Assembly: GCA_002438625.1 (NCBI GenBank)
Contig: DJPS01000015.1
Location: 1 to 49,928, forward strand
DNA from: Christensenella sp. UBA6406
Lineage (GTDB): Bacteria; Bacillota; Clostridia; Christensenellales; UBA1242
Direction of reading: 5' to 3'
Length of the DNA: 49,928 bases
Made by a program: the position numbers and the translations under genes. Positions 32,215-40,860 of this stretch are shown one piece after another. The stretch's first letter is position 1. The number at the start of each line of letters is the position of its first letter. A model generated the notes under the pieces. That model made no database searches. It saw nothing but the letters and a program-made list of their open reading frames with translations, and was not told the DNA's origin.

Positions 32215-32990
32215 TATGACAAAAGGCGGGGTGCGGGAACGCTGGCACGGGCAAGCACGGGCGGACACGCAAATTTATTTGCGGGGCGGGCTTGCGGTTG
32301 CGGTGTTTCAGCACCCCTATATGGTGGTCGTTGCTTTGCTTTTGGGCAAAGGGCTTGCATTGTTGTTGCAAGCCAAATTGCTTGGGGCAATTTCAACGGC
32401 CTTTTATTCATTTTAGCGTGAGCGGTTCTGCTTTCAATATAAAAATAAAATAAAAGCAATGCGGAGAGTGGAGCATTGCGTTTCTGCTTGTTTAACGTGG
32501 CGGTGTGGTTTATGTGGGTGTGTGAATATAAAATGTGCGTGGAGTGAAAACGGGTGGAGAGAGCAGTCAAGTGAAAGGGCAAAGGCGGTGGAGATGTGGA
32601 GGGGGCGTGAGTGGCTGAGTGTGTGGGGGTGCGAAAGGGGGTGTGGGGCGGTTGGTTCGCCTTTATCTGCACTTGGGGCGAGCGACCTTTATCAATCATC
32701 CTTAGTGAAGCAGTTCTGCTTAGGGAACGGGGCGGTGGTGCGTTTAAGGGGGTGCGGTGGCGTTGTGTGAAGTTGGGTGCGGGTGGATGAGCGAGCAGTC
32801 AAGCGGTGCGGGCGAGTTTGCCGTTCTTGTGGTGCGTTTGGTGGGTGTGTGGTTGCGGTGCGTTGTGTATGGTTGAGTGGATAGCGGGCGTGCGGGAACG
32901 GGTTATGAGGTCGGCGGTTGGGGCGAGCGACACGGGGCGTTTGAGTGAAAGTGTGCGTTGTGGGCAAAAATTTATGCGGTGGATTGGTTT
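32215..32990. other. GC-rich island with a chain of hairpins, no convincing gene
   Basis: In a genome that is otherwise mostly A+T, about 770 bases here are G-rich on the + strand with few runs of T or A. Open frames exist on both strands (for example a Pro/His/Thr-rich 190-codon frame on minus, 32127-32699), but none has a ribosome binding site, domain or normal codon use. The DNA folds repeatedly: TTTGC/GCAAA near 32334, GGCTTGCA/TGCAAGCC near 32358-32382, AAATTGC/GCAATTT near 32383-32398, GCAATGC/GCATTGC near 32455-32483 and AAGCAG/CTGCTT near 32708-32723. GGGGCGAGCGAC and GAGCAGTCAAG each occur twice. It may be a long structured RNA, a mobile structured repeat array, or foreign DNA. Confidence 0.5.
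32228..32327 (+). repeat. GC-rich nested-hairpin repeat, copy 1
   Basis: This 100-base unit is about 90% identical to 45614-45716. Outer arms GGGGTGC-GGAAC and GTTTC-GCACCCC pair with one mismatch. Inside, GCAAGC pairs with GCTTGC and GCAAAT with ATTTGC. It ends in the shared CCCCTATATGGTGG. It lies 130 bases after the glyS terminator. Confidence 0.8.
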
Positions 32991-33041
32991 TATAAATAAA
33001 TCTTTCTTCATTTTTGATTGTGTGAAAAGTGGGTTATAAAT

Positions 33042-33070
33042 TTGGTTTAATTTTGGTTAAAATGTATAAA
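33042..33070 (+). promoter_or_regulatory. Possible promoter of the germination operon
   Basis: TTGGTT (33042-33047), 17-base spacer, TATAAA (33065-33070). It is weak for sigma-A. Germination operons are usually read by the forespore sigma factor, and I could not identify a clear sigma-G box. Confidence 0.35.
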
Positions 33071-33123
33071 AGTTGCATTTTTTCATAATTTAAGTTAAAA
33101 GCAGTTGATAGGAGTGATTTTTT

Positions 33124-34812
33124 ATGGCTGAAAAAGATAAGGACAGCGAACAAAATGATGATAAAATTAATAATCAAAATAATTTAAATGCAAATTGTCA
33201 AAATGGAGAGAAAGTAAATTGTAATTCTAGCGGAAACGGTAACGCTCAATTTAATGGGCAAAAAGATAAGAGAAATGATAAGCAAAGTGTTGAACAAGAT
33301 GGCGGGCAAAATAGTGGACAAGAAGGCGGAGAGAGTGGCGGGCAAAATAGGTTAAAATTTACCACGCAAGTTTTGCAAGAAATGGAGAATAGCAAAGACA
33401 TTGTAAGTAGAGAAATTATTGCGGGTGGGCGAAAGATTGATTTAGTGTTTTTGCAAGATTTGACATCGTATGCAGTTATAAGTGAGTATATCATTAAGCC
33501 ACTTATGTTGTGTGGGAAATTTAATGAAATTAAGGGCAATTTAATTGAATACTTAACAAAAGATGTAATTTTGGGGCGACAAGTTCAAATAGTTGAAGAT
33601 ATAAATGAATGTATTTTTCTTATTTTAAAAGGCAAAGTTTTGGTTACGGTTGAGGGTGAGCAGTCGCACATAATTGTAGATGCAACAAAGTTCAACACAA
33701 GGGCAATAAGTGAACCGCCAACAAGTTCGGTTTTGCAAGGACCACGAGAGGGATTTAACGAAAACATAAAGAACAATTTAAGTATGGTAAGAAGGCGGAT
33801 AAGTAGTCCAAATTTAGTTATACAAGATACGCAAGTTGGACGGCAGACACAGACATCAGTTTCAGTTATGTATTTAAGTGATATAGCGGATGACAAGAAT
33901 GCAAAGGAAATAATTGATAGGATAAAGGCAATAGATATAGATGGCGTTGTGGACAGTTACTATCTTATAGATTTTTTGCAAAAGCACAAAGACAGCATTT
34001 TCAAGCAAGTGGGGACAACGGAAAAGCCAGACATAGTTGTTAGCAAATTGCTTGAAGGGCGAATTGCAATTTTTGTTGATGGTTCGCCAATAGTTTTAAC
34101 TTTGCCGTTTTTAGTGTATGAAAACTTTCAAAGTTCGGAAGATTATTATTCGCAACATTATCACGCAACGTTTATAAGGTGGATAAGATTAATAGGAATA
34201 GGGCTTGCAATATTGTTGCCTGGAATATATGTATCACTCCAAATATTCCATCACGGCATTATTCCGCTTAAATTTTTGGTAACTATTGCAAATTCAACGG
34301 ATGGGTTGCCATTTACGCCACTTTTTGAAGTTCTATTTATTTTGCTACTTTTTGAGCTTTTAAACGAGGCAAGTTTGCGTATGCCAAAGTATTTGGGAAT
34401 GGCAATGAGCATAATTGGTGCGTTAATTTTGGGCGACACTGCGGTTAAGGCGGGGCTTATCAGTCCACCTGCGGTTATGATTATAGCACTTTCAAGTATG
34501 ACTATATTCACAGTTGCTGATTTATCTAATCAACTTTCGCTTTTAAGGCTTGGTTTTGTGTTCTTAGGTGGATTGATAGGAATTTATGGTGTAATTTTGG
34601 GGGTTGTGTTCTTAGTTGGGTATCTAAACACTTTGGACAGTTACGGAACGCCATTCTTAGCACCACTAACTCCTAAGATTAATAATGATATGCAAGACTT
34701 TATGAATATGAAGAGCATAAGTTCTATGGAGAAACGGCCACAGAGCATACCTAATAAGAATCCAACAAGATTAAGGGGGTTTAAGAAGAAAGATGAAGAA
34801 AGTAACGACTAA
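33124..34812 (+). CDS. Spore germination protein, GerA (GerAA) family
   Basis: The 562-residue germinant receptor A subunit starts with about 75 hydrophilic, Asn/Gln/Gly-rich residues not typical of the family core. The conserved cytoplasmic domain then begins (DLVFLQDLTSYAVISEYIIKPLM...LILKGKVLVTVEG, then PREGFNENIKNNLSMVRRRISSPNL). The membrane domain has several spans from about 350 (YYSQHYHATFIRWIRLIGIGLAILLPGIYVSLQIFHHG, LLFELLNEASLRMPKYLGMAMSIIGALILGDTAVKAGLISPPAVMIIALS). It acts in the spore inner membrane. AGGAGTGA precedes the ATG. Its end overlaps the next gene by 20 bases. Confidence 0.95.
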   Translation: MAEKDKDSEQNDDKINNQNNLNANCQNGEKVNCNSSGNGNAQFNGQKDKRNDKQSVEQDGGQNSGQEGGESGGQNRLKFTTQVLQEMENSKDIVSREIIAGGRKIDLVFLQDLTSYAVISEYIIKPLMLCGKFNEIKGNLIEYLTKDVILGRQVQIVEDINECIFLILKGKVLVTVEGEQSHIIVDATKFNTRAISEPPTSSVLQGPREGFNENIKNNLSMVRRRISSPNLVIQDTQVGRQTQTSVSVMYLSDIADDKNAKEIIDRIKAIDIDGVVDSYYLIDFLQKHKDSIFKQVGTTEKPDIVVSKLLEGRIAIFVDGSPIVLTLPFLVYENFQSSEDYYSQHYHATFIRWIRLIGIGLAILLPGIYVSLQIFHHGIIPLKFLVTIANSTDGLPFTPLFEVLFILLLFELLNEASLRMPKYLGMAMSIIGALILGDTAVKAGLISPPAVMIIALSSMTIFTVADLSNQLSLLRLGFVFLGGLIGIYGVILGVVFLVGYLNTLDSYGTPFLAPLTPKINNDMQDFMNMKSISSMEKRPQSIPNKNPTRLRGFKKKDEESND

Positions 34813-36049
34813 TCAAATTTGCGGACTTATAATGCTTGTAACAATAAGCAATAAACTTCTTATTTTGCCTGCTTTAATGTATGAAGATGCTGGGGTTGAT
34901 GCAATATTCCTTGTTGTGTTAAAAATATTACTTGCCTTTTTTGCTTTTTGGATTTTTGCATATTTGGCAAAGCATTATCCAAATAAAACGCTAGATGATT
35001 TGCTTGTGCCTTACATTGGCAAGTTTTGCTATGGTTTTTTGCTGTTTTTGTTTGGGGCGTTTTACCTTATAAAGACTTTTTTAACATTAAGTGAAGGTGA
35101 GATGTTTTTGGGCGAAACTATTTATATCTCATTACCAACTGAACTTTATGCTATTCCAACTTTTGTGGTGGCGGGTTATTTTGTTTATAAGGGAGCGAAA
35201 ATTATTGGACGAACAAATGAAACGGTGTTCCGTGTGATTTTTTGGGGTGTTGTTATATCTATATTGCTTACCATTCCTAATTTAAATTTAGAAACATTGT
35301 TTCCTATGTTTACTGCATCTGCGGGTGATTTCTTTAATGCATTTAGCCATATATCAATGTGGTTTGGAAATTATTTTGTTATTTATATGTTTTTAGGGAA
35401 AATTGAAACAAGCGAAAATTTTGTGTCTAAGGTCCTTAAATCGTTTTTAATCTCGGCTGGGGTTGTGCTTGCGTTCTTTATTGTTTATTATTGCATTTTT
35501 GGCGAAAGTTCAATTATTCATAGTTATGCAATTAATGATGTTGTTACCTTAACTCCACAACTTTCTTCACTTATTAAAATAAATTGGTTCACTGTTATAT
35601 TTTACTCTATGGCACTGATTGGGCAAGTTGTTTTGCAGTTATATTTAGTGTTTATGTGCATTCAAAAAATATTTAAAATTAAAAATACAAAATTAAATGT
35701 TTCCATTTTTATAGCGGTTTTAACAGTTGTATTTTTAATCTTGCCTTTTAGTAATGTGCAAATTGTTAATTTTTGCAGTGAAGGAATAGGATTTTATTGT
35801 TTTATTTTAAATTTAATTTTCCCTATGCTTGTCCTTTTAGTTTTGTTAATTGAAAATAATAAGCGAGCAAAAAGAAAAGTCGCAAATGCATCAAATTTTG
35901 TTTCAAACAGTGAAAATATTGATTGTGGCGGAGCGATTGTTCAAAGTAATGCAGATAAAGAAGCAAAAGGGATTGACAAAGATGATAAAAAAGATAAAAA
36001 CGAAGTAAAGGAGAAAAATGCAAATGGTGGCGTTATGGAAGAAAAATAA
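34793..36049 (+). CDS. Spore germination permease, GerB (GerAB) family
   Basis: The 418-residue integral membrane protein of the APC-superfamily germination class has about ten spans up to residue ~360, starting ITTNQICGLIMLVTISNKLLILPALMYEDAG, as in endospore germination permeases. Landmarks include the FYLIKTFLTLSEGEMF segment, equivalent to the family transmembrane 3 region. A hydrophilic Lys/Asp/Asn-rich tail of about 55 residues follows. It overlaps the A subunit by 20 bases and the C subunit by 32 bases, which implies translational coupling. It is thought to bind germinant within the receptor complex. Confidence 0.93.
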   Translation: MKKVTTNQICGLIMLVTISNKLLILPALMYEDAGVDAIFLVVLKILLAFFAFWIFAYLAKHYPNKTLDDLLVPYIGKFCYGFLLFLFGAFYLIKTFLTLSEGEMFLGETIYISLPTELYAIPTFVVAGYFVYKGAKIIGRTNETVFRVIFWGVVISILLTIPNLNLETLFPMFTASAGDFFNAFSHISMWFGNYFVIYMFLGKIETSENFVSKVLKSFLISAGVVLAFFIVYYCIFGESSIIHSYAINDVVTLTPQLSSLIKINWFTVIFYSMALIGQVVLQLYLVFMCIQKIFKIKNTKLNVSIFIAVLTVVFLILPFSNVQIVNFCSEGIGFYCFILNLIFPMLVLLVLLIENNKRAKRKVANASNFVSNSENIDCGGAIVQSNADKEAKGIDKDDKKDKNEVKEKNANGGVMEEK

Positions 36050-37331
36050 AGTTTTATTTCTATTTATTTTGGCAATTATATTTCTTTTTCCTACTGCAAT
36101 ATCAAAGGAAGCAATAACATACACTCATTTGATTTGTGTTGCACTTGGAATAGATAAGTTAGATGATGGTTATGAAGTGTCATTGCAAGTTATTGTGCCA
36201 AAGCAATCTAATGCTTTTAATGAAAGTTTGAAATTGATTAAAGCAAAAGCAGATACGGTTAATGAAGCGGTGAATACAATAAGTTATCAATCTGGAAAAG
36301 AAGTTGCTTTTGCTCAATGTGAGTTTATTGTTTATAACGAAGAAATGGCAAAAGAAAGCATAATTTTGCCTGTGGATTATTTTGTTAGAACGCACAATCT
36401 TAATTTGAATTGCGTTTTGGTTTGTACGGATAAAAGTGCGAGCAAGATTTTAGAGATAAATGAAAATTTAGGGCAAAGTTATAGCTTTGACTTAAATAAA
36501 ATTTTAGATTATAATGAAAGATTTTTGCTAAGTAAAGATACAAATATTGAGCAAGCATATCGCTCTTATCTTTCGCCTAACAGTTCATTCGCCATAAGTT
36601 TAATTACTGCAACTGACGATGATTCAAAGGGCTTGGAATCTGGCAGTGGAGGCTCTGGCGATAGTTCAAGTGGCGGTGGCTCTGGTGAAAGTTCGGGCGG
36701 TGGTTCAAGCGGAGGCGGGGGTGGTGGCTCATCATCTTCGCAAAACGGTGGCGGAAGTTCTGGGCAAAGTTCGCAAAAGGAAGAGAATGTTTTAACTAAC
36801 GATAGAGAGATTGCCTTAATCAAACAAGGCAAATATATAGGAAGAATAAACGATAAAGAAGTTGATGGGATAGAATATTTTAATCCTAAGGCGAAAGGAC
36901 TTTATATTTATGTTAAAGATTTTACGGATGAACTTTATAAAAATGCAGATATAACTGTTGAAGTTACGGGAAAGAAGTGCCTTTATAATTATTCTATAGA
37001 AGGTGACAAGTTGAAGATAAATGCGGATGCTTTATTGTATGTAAAAATGAATGACATAAAACAAGATGATAACTTTGGTAAATTTTTGGTGGCGGACAAA
37101 AATTATTTTACTTATGCACTTTATAAGCAAATTACAAAGCAAGAAACAGAAAGATTTGAAAGGTGCTTAAATAAATTGAAAGAATACAATATGGATTATT
37201 TAGAGATTTATGAAAAGTTTAATCGTTGGAATCACAATGCATTTCAAAAATATTTAAAGACACTTGAAAATAAAGATGACTATTTTAAAAATGTTGAAAT
37301 TTCCTTAAATTTTCAGTTTATTAGTAAATAA
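36018..37331 (+). CDS. Ger(x)C family germinant receptor C subunit without lipobox
   Basis: The 437-residue protein starts with one hydrophobic segment (about 10-28), then THLICVALGIDKLDDGYEVSLQVIVPK, the GerC domain 1 entry. A SAFSQCEFIVYNEEMA-like segment and VDYFVRTHNLNLNCVLVCTDKSASKIL match domains 1-2. Residues about 205-255 are a Gly/Ser-rich linker, after which domain 3-like sequence continues to the end. GerC proteins are normally lipoproteins, but here the signal region (FPTAISKEA) has no cysteine, so it is probably anchored by the N-terminal span. It overlaps the permease gene by 32 bases. AGGAG lies 4 bases before this ATG and 10 before the in-frame ATG at 36024. Confidence 0.85.
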   Translation: MQMVALWKKNKVLFLFILAIIFLFPTAISKEAITYTHLICVALGIDKLDDGYEVSLQVIVPKQSNAFNESLKLIKAKADTVNEAVNTISYQSGKEVAFAQCEFIVYNEEMAKESIILPVDYFVRTHNLNLNCVLVCTDKSASKILEINENLGQSYSFDLNKILDYNERFLLSKDTNIEQAYRSYLSPNSSFAISLITATDDDSKGLESGSGGSGDSSSGGGSGESSGGGSSGGGGGGSSSSQNGGGSSGQSSQKEENVLTNDREIALIKQGKYIGRINDKEVDGIEYFNPKAKGLYIYVKDFTDELYKNADITVEVTGKKCLYNYSIEGDKLKINADALLYVKMNDIKQDDNFGKFLVADKNYFTYALYKQITKQETERFERCLNKLKEYNMDYLEIYEKFNRWNHNAFQKYLKTLENKDDYFKNVEISLNFQFISK

Positions 37332-37362
37332 AAATTATATATATAATTCTAAATTGAAAAAA

Positions 37363-37399
37363 TCATTGAAAGACTGTTTTCCTTCAATGACTTTTTTTA
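37363..37399. terminator. Bidirectional terminator between gerC and the M16 peptidase
   Basis: TCATTGAA (37363-37370) pairs with TTCAATGA (37383-37390), with seven Ts after it and six As before it, serving both convergent genes. Confidence 0.88.
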
Positions 37400-37449
37400 T
37401 TTCTATAATTTTATAATTCTACAATTATTTAATTTTTTGCAATTTTAAT

Positions 37450-38982
37450 TTACATAGATTGTTCGCTATTTTCTTCATAAACGAGATTGTCAACTGCTTT
37501 ATTTTTGCGTTTTAATTTTTCTACAATTCTATCCTTTAAAGATTTCGGTGGATTTATAGATTTATTTATTTCATCTTGAACAGTATCATAATATTCAATA
37601 AAAGAAGCAAGTGCATTTTTTGAATCTTCATCATCAACAATAGTCTCATAAGAAATTAAACTGCGTTCTGGATTATCATTAAAAGCCCAATTTTTAATTT
37701 GATTTATTGATGGTAGATCTCTAACATTATAATCGCCATTAACGCAAAGAATTAAATTTCCTTGACCAAACATTGCTTTAAATAATCTGTCAAAATATTC
37801 TCTGCCTAAAAGCTCAATCCTTTTTATAACATCTTTTGTTTCATAAACAAATTCATTTTTTATAACTGTTTCAACATTAAAATTTGCATCACCGCATTCT
37901 ACACTACTGTTATATTCTCTTGATAGGGTAGATTTGTAAAGTTCAATTAAATCATTATAATCGTTTTCAGTTACGCCTTCAACTCTTGCTTCTCTTATGC
38001 AATCTGCAAGTGCCAAAATACAAGCGTTTAATTTGTTTGGGCTTGTTTCAGTGTTAAAAATATTGATAATTGTATCAGGAGATTCTCCTGAGTTAAAATA
38101 AGATGAATATGCAAGTTGATTTTCTATTCTATTTTTTTGATATAATTTTCCGCTAAAATCATTAAATTTTAATTGTTCAATAGATTTTAAAATATCTATA
38201 TCAATCTCGTTCAAATATTCTAAATCACCTGTAAATTTGGCAGGTGTAATCACATTAAGGGAAATATTTGGCGTGCCATAAGAGTAGTTTAGAAAGTAAG
38301 AATCACTGCATACATAAGGTTCTGGCATAATGAATGGAACATCGTTTTCCTTATTGCTTGGAATGTTCGCAATTTTAGTTTTATTAAATTTTTCAACAAC
38401 TTCTTCAAGCGGAAGGTTAGAAACCACTGATGCAATTAAATTTTCTGCAATAAAATATTTATTTATATATTCTTTTATAATTTCAGGTGTAATTTGATAC
38501 AAAATTTCTTTTGTGCCAACAATCTCGGTGCCTTTATACATTTTATTGATATAGCCCAAAGCAGTGCTTAGCGGAGTTTCATTTGAATGAGAAAGTAAAA
38601 TTTCTTCACTTATAACTTCAATTTCTTGGTCAATTCTCTCTTTTGTAAAATCTTTGTTTAACATTGCTTCTGTGTTGTATTCTAGCATTTTGTCTAGGTG
38701 GTCTGTTACGCAATCAAGTGTCGTGTAAACAAAGTTGTAAGATGTTGCTGCCCCATGATTTGTGTTTGTTGTTTTAGTAAATTTAAACATTTCTTCATCA
38801 CTATATTTGTTATTGCCAGAAAACCACAAGTGTTCAATTAAGTGCGTCATTCCTTTATAATTACCATCACAACGAGAGCCCGTTTTAAAACCAATCACGG
38901 CTTGCGTTGTGTTGTTTAAATTTTGGTGCTGATAAAGTAGCGTTGCACCATTTTTTAGTTTTACAATTTTCATATCGTGCAT
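37450..38982 (-). CDS. M16 family (insulinase-like) zinc peptidase
   Basis: The 510-residue protein has the inverted zinc motif HLIEH (H47, E50, H51) in GMTHLIEHLWFSGN, with the third ligand in SEEILLS near residue 127, the correct ~76-residue spacing. NHGAATSYNFVYTTLDC and FTKERIDQEIEVISEE are typical of catalytic M16 proteins. A second, non-catalytic M16 domain follows from about residue 190 (AENLIASVVSNLPLEEVVEKF). No signal peptide is visible, so it is likely cytosolic, cleaving peptides. The C-terminal 40 residues are basic. GGAG lies 9 bases before the ATG. The gene is alone and convergent with the germination operon. Confidence 0.92.
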   Translation of the reverse strand: MHDMKIVKLKNGATLLYQHQNLNNTTQAVIGFKTGSRCDGNYKGMTHLIEHLWFSGNNKYSDEEMFKFTKTTNTNHGAATSYNFVYTTLDCVTDHLDKMLEYNTEAMLNKDFTKERIDQEIEVISEEILLSHSNETPLSTALGYINKMYKGTEIVGTKEILYQITPEIIKEYINKYFIAENLIASVVSNLPLEEVVEKFNKTKIANIPSNKENDVPFIMPEPYVCSDSYFLNYSYGTPNISLNVITPAKFTGDLEYLNEIDIDILKSIEQLKFNDFSGKLYQKNRIENQLAYSSYFNSGESPDTIINIFNTETSPNKLNACILALADCIREARVEGVTENDYNDLIELYKSTLSREYNSSVECGDANFNVETVIKNEFVYETKDVIKRIELLGREYFDRLFKAMFGQGNLILCVNGDYNVRDLPSINQIKNWAFNDNPERSLISYETIVDDEDSKNALASFIEYYDTVQDEINKSINPPKSLKDRIVEKLKRKNKAVDNLVYEENSEQSM

Positions 38983-39148
38983 AAAAATTTCTCCATAAAT
39001 TTATTTAGCTCAGTTATCATTATTCTATCATATATTTTATAATTTTGCAACTACTTTTTCATATTGCAAATTTTTTTAGGGCAAAATGGGCGGGATAGTG
39101 TATGCAAAATTTTTTAATTGCAAATATTTATTTAAATGCAAAAATGCT

Positions 39149-39177
39149 TTGATTTTATTTTAATAATATGATAAAAT
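39149..39177 (+). promoter_or_regulatory. Sigma-A-like promoter of the cdd gene cluster
   Basis: TTGATT (39149-39154), 17-base spacer, TAAAAT (39172-39177). Confidence 0.7.
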
Positions 39178-39234
39178 TAAATAGTAAATTCAATTTAAAA
39201 TTAAATGAATAAAAATTTTGTTGGAGTGTTGTTA

Positions 39235-39642
39235 ATGGATGATAAAGTTTTAAATAAACTAAATAATTTGTTAAATTGCTCATATAGTCCTTATAGCAAG
39301 TGCAAAGTTGCGTGTGTTATAGATTTTGGCGATTCTTGCGAGTTTGCTTGTGGGGTTAATGTTGAAAACGCAAGTTACGGGCTAACAAATTGTGCAGAAC
39401 GCAGTGCAATTTTTAATGCGGTTACATTTGGCTATGATTTATGTAAAGCGGAAAGATTGTATATCAAATCTAACCAAGAGAGTTTTTTCACTCCCTGCGG
39501 TGCGTGTTTACAAGTTATGAGCGAGTTTTTTAGCGGTGATTTGGTGGCTATTGTGATAAATAGCAAAGATGAAGTGAAAGAATTTAAATTTAATGAATTA
39601 TTGCCTTTATGCTTTGATAAAAGCAAATTAAAATCAAATTAA
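39235..39642 (+). CDS. cdd: Cytidine deaminase
   Basis: The 135-residue protein has the full zinc deaminase signature: NVENASYGL for substrate ribose binding, CAERSA (Cys53, Glu55 as proton shuttle) and PCGAC (Cys88, Cys91). Length matches the homotetrameric bacterial enzyme that deaminates cytidine and deoxycytidine in pyrimidine salvage. An in-frame ATG at 39205 would add ten residues, but GGAG (39223-39226) is placed 8 bases before the ATG at 39235. A promoter lies just upstream, so this is probably the first gene of a + strand series. Confidence 0.93.
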   Translation: MDDKVLNKLNNLLNCSYSPYSKCKVACVIDFGDSCEFACGVNVENASYGLTNCAERSAIFNAVTFGYDLCKAERLYIKSNQESFFTPCGACLQVMSEFFSGDLVAIVINSKDEVKEFKFNELLPLCFDKSKLKSN

Positions 39643-39700
39643 TTGAAAATGAAAATAAGTCAAATTAAATAATTATAAAACACGGGAAAAATTTTTATAG

Positions 39701-40396
39701 ATGATAAATAAATTAATTATTTCATTAGTTCAAATAGCAATCACTTTTGCAATAAAGATATATTTAATGAAAGCGGTTACACTCACTGGACAAGGTGGTG
39801 CGGATAAAATTTTATTTAATTGCATATCTATTATTCTTATCATTCTAACAATAAAGAACTTTATTGATATAAGCATAGCAAAAAGGGATAAAGAAAAACT
39901 GTCCGTTTGGGCACAACTTGTAATTTTTGTTGTTTTAATGGGTGTTGCATCAATAATTTGGTATTTAATGAATTTCTACATTTTTTGGGTTGTTGTTGGT
40001 GCGTTTGTTGTAAGTTTTGTTATTGTTACGCTTAAAAATTACAAGCAAACAAATTTGCAAATAGGCATAAAAAGAAGTGTTAAAAAGGCATTAAAATACA
40101 ATTATGGAATAAATGCAGTTAAAATGAAAGCGGTTAAAAAAGATGATAATCATATATTTTGTTTTGGTGAAGATAGAGAGTTTTGCGTTCTAATCTTTAA
40201 ATTGAATCAATTTATTGAAAGCGATGCCGTGCTTGATTGCTTGACAAAAGGTGCGGAGATTGTAAAAAATGAAGATAATGAAATAATTTCTCAAATTAAG
40301 CAATATAGTTTAATTGTTGTGCAGTGTGAAAGTGCAAGTGCCGTAAAGATTTATAACAGCATTTTAAAGCAAATTGAATTAGAGCAAATTGAATAA
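39701..40396 (+). CDS. Membrane protein with four N-terminal spans, unknown
   Basis: The 231-residue protein has four hydrophobic spans (about 4-24, 34-54, 66-88 and 91-111) and a soluble C-terminal half of alternating strands and helices (VKMKAVKKDDNHIFCFGEDREFCVLIFKLNQF). I recognise no family. The ribosome binding site is weak (GGGA 17 bases upstream). The next gene, 33 bases on, is a small charged protein, suggesting a two-gene unit in this operon. Confidence 0.55.
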   Translation: MINKLIISLVQIAITFAIKIYLMKAVTLTGQGGADKILFNCISIILIILTIKNFIDISIAKRDKEKLSVWAQLVIFVVLMGVASIIWYLMNFYIFWVVVGAFVVSFVIVTLKNYKQTNLQIGIKRSVKKALKYNYGINAVKMKAVKKDDNHIFCFGEDREFCVLIFKLNQFIESDAVLDCLTKGAEIVKNEDNEIISQIKQYSLIVVQCESASAVKIYNSILKQIELEQIE

Positions 40397-40429
40397 ATAA
40401 GAAGTAGAAAGAGAAAAAAGGAAAAGAGA

Positions 40430-40708
40430 ATGAAGAAAGAAGTTGGCGTAGATTTTGAAAATTTAGAAAACGAACTATATATAGCAAGTGATAGTGAAGT
40501 TAAAGAAATAGAAAAAGAGATAGATAGCGAAGCAGAGCAAAAAGCACAAGAGAAGCAAATTGCCTTTGACTTTAAGCAAGAAGCGGATAAACTTAAAGAG
40601 CATTTTTTAAGGTTTACGCCAGAAGGCTACACAAAGGAAGATATAGAGAAAATGAACGATGATGAAATTGTTGCATTAAAAGCAGTTTACGAAAGCCATT
40701 GCTTTTAG
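40430..40708 (+). CDS. Small charged helical protein, unknown
   Basis: The 92-residue protein is dominated by Glu and Lys and predicted mostly coiled coil (about 20-60), then FLRFTPEGYTKEDIEKMNDDEIVALKAVYESHCF, a compact helical end. AAAAAGGAAAAGAG precedes the ATG at normal spacing. It follows the four-span membrane protein and precedes a HAD phosphatase gene. No function is proposed. Confidence 0.5.
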   Translation: MKKEVGVDFENLENELYIASDSEVKEIEKEIDSEAEQKAQEKQIAFDFKQEADKLKEHFLRFTPEGYTKEDIEKMNDDEIVALKAVYESHCF

Positions 40709-40860
40709 AACGTAAAAATGAAAATTTGCCTTATTATGAATAAAATAATAAATGAATCAAATTATATGCATATATGCAAATTTTAAGGTATTGTAAATTT
40801 GAATAGATTAAATAATATAATAGATTTATAATCAAAAAAGTTAAAAAGGGAAATAAATTA

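Noticed and set aside
32212..32421. Overlapping + strand frames in GC island 1
   Set aside because: Two frames overlap each other, and neither has a ribosome binding site or recognisable domain. The similarity to the frame in island 2 is reported as a finding but not enough for a gene call.
32127..32699. 190-codon minus-strand open frame rich in Pro, His and Thr
   Set aside because: It arises from the G-rich composition of the island, has no ribosome binding site or domain, and spans the structured repeat.
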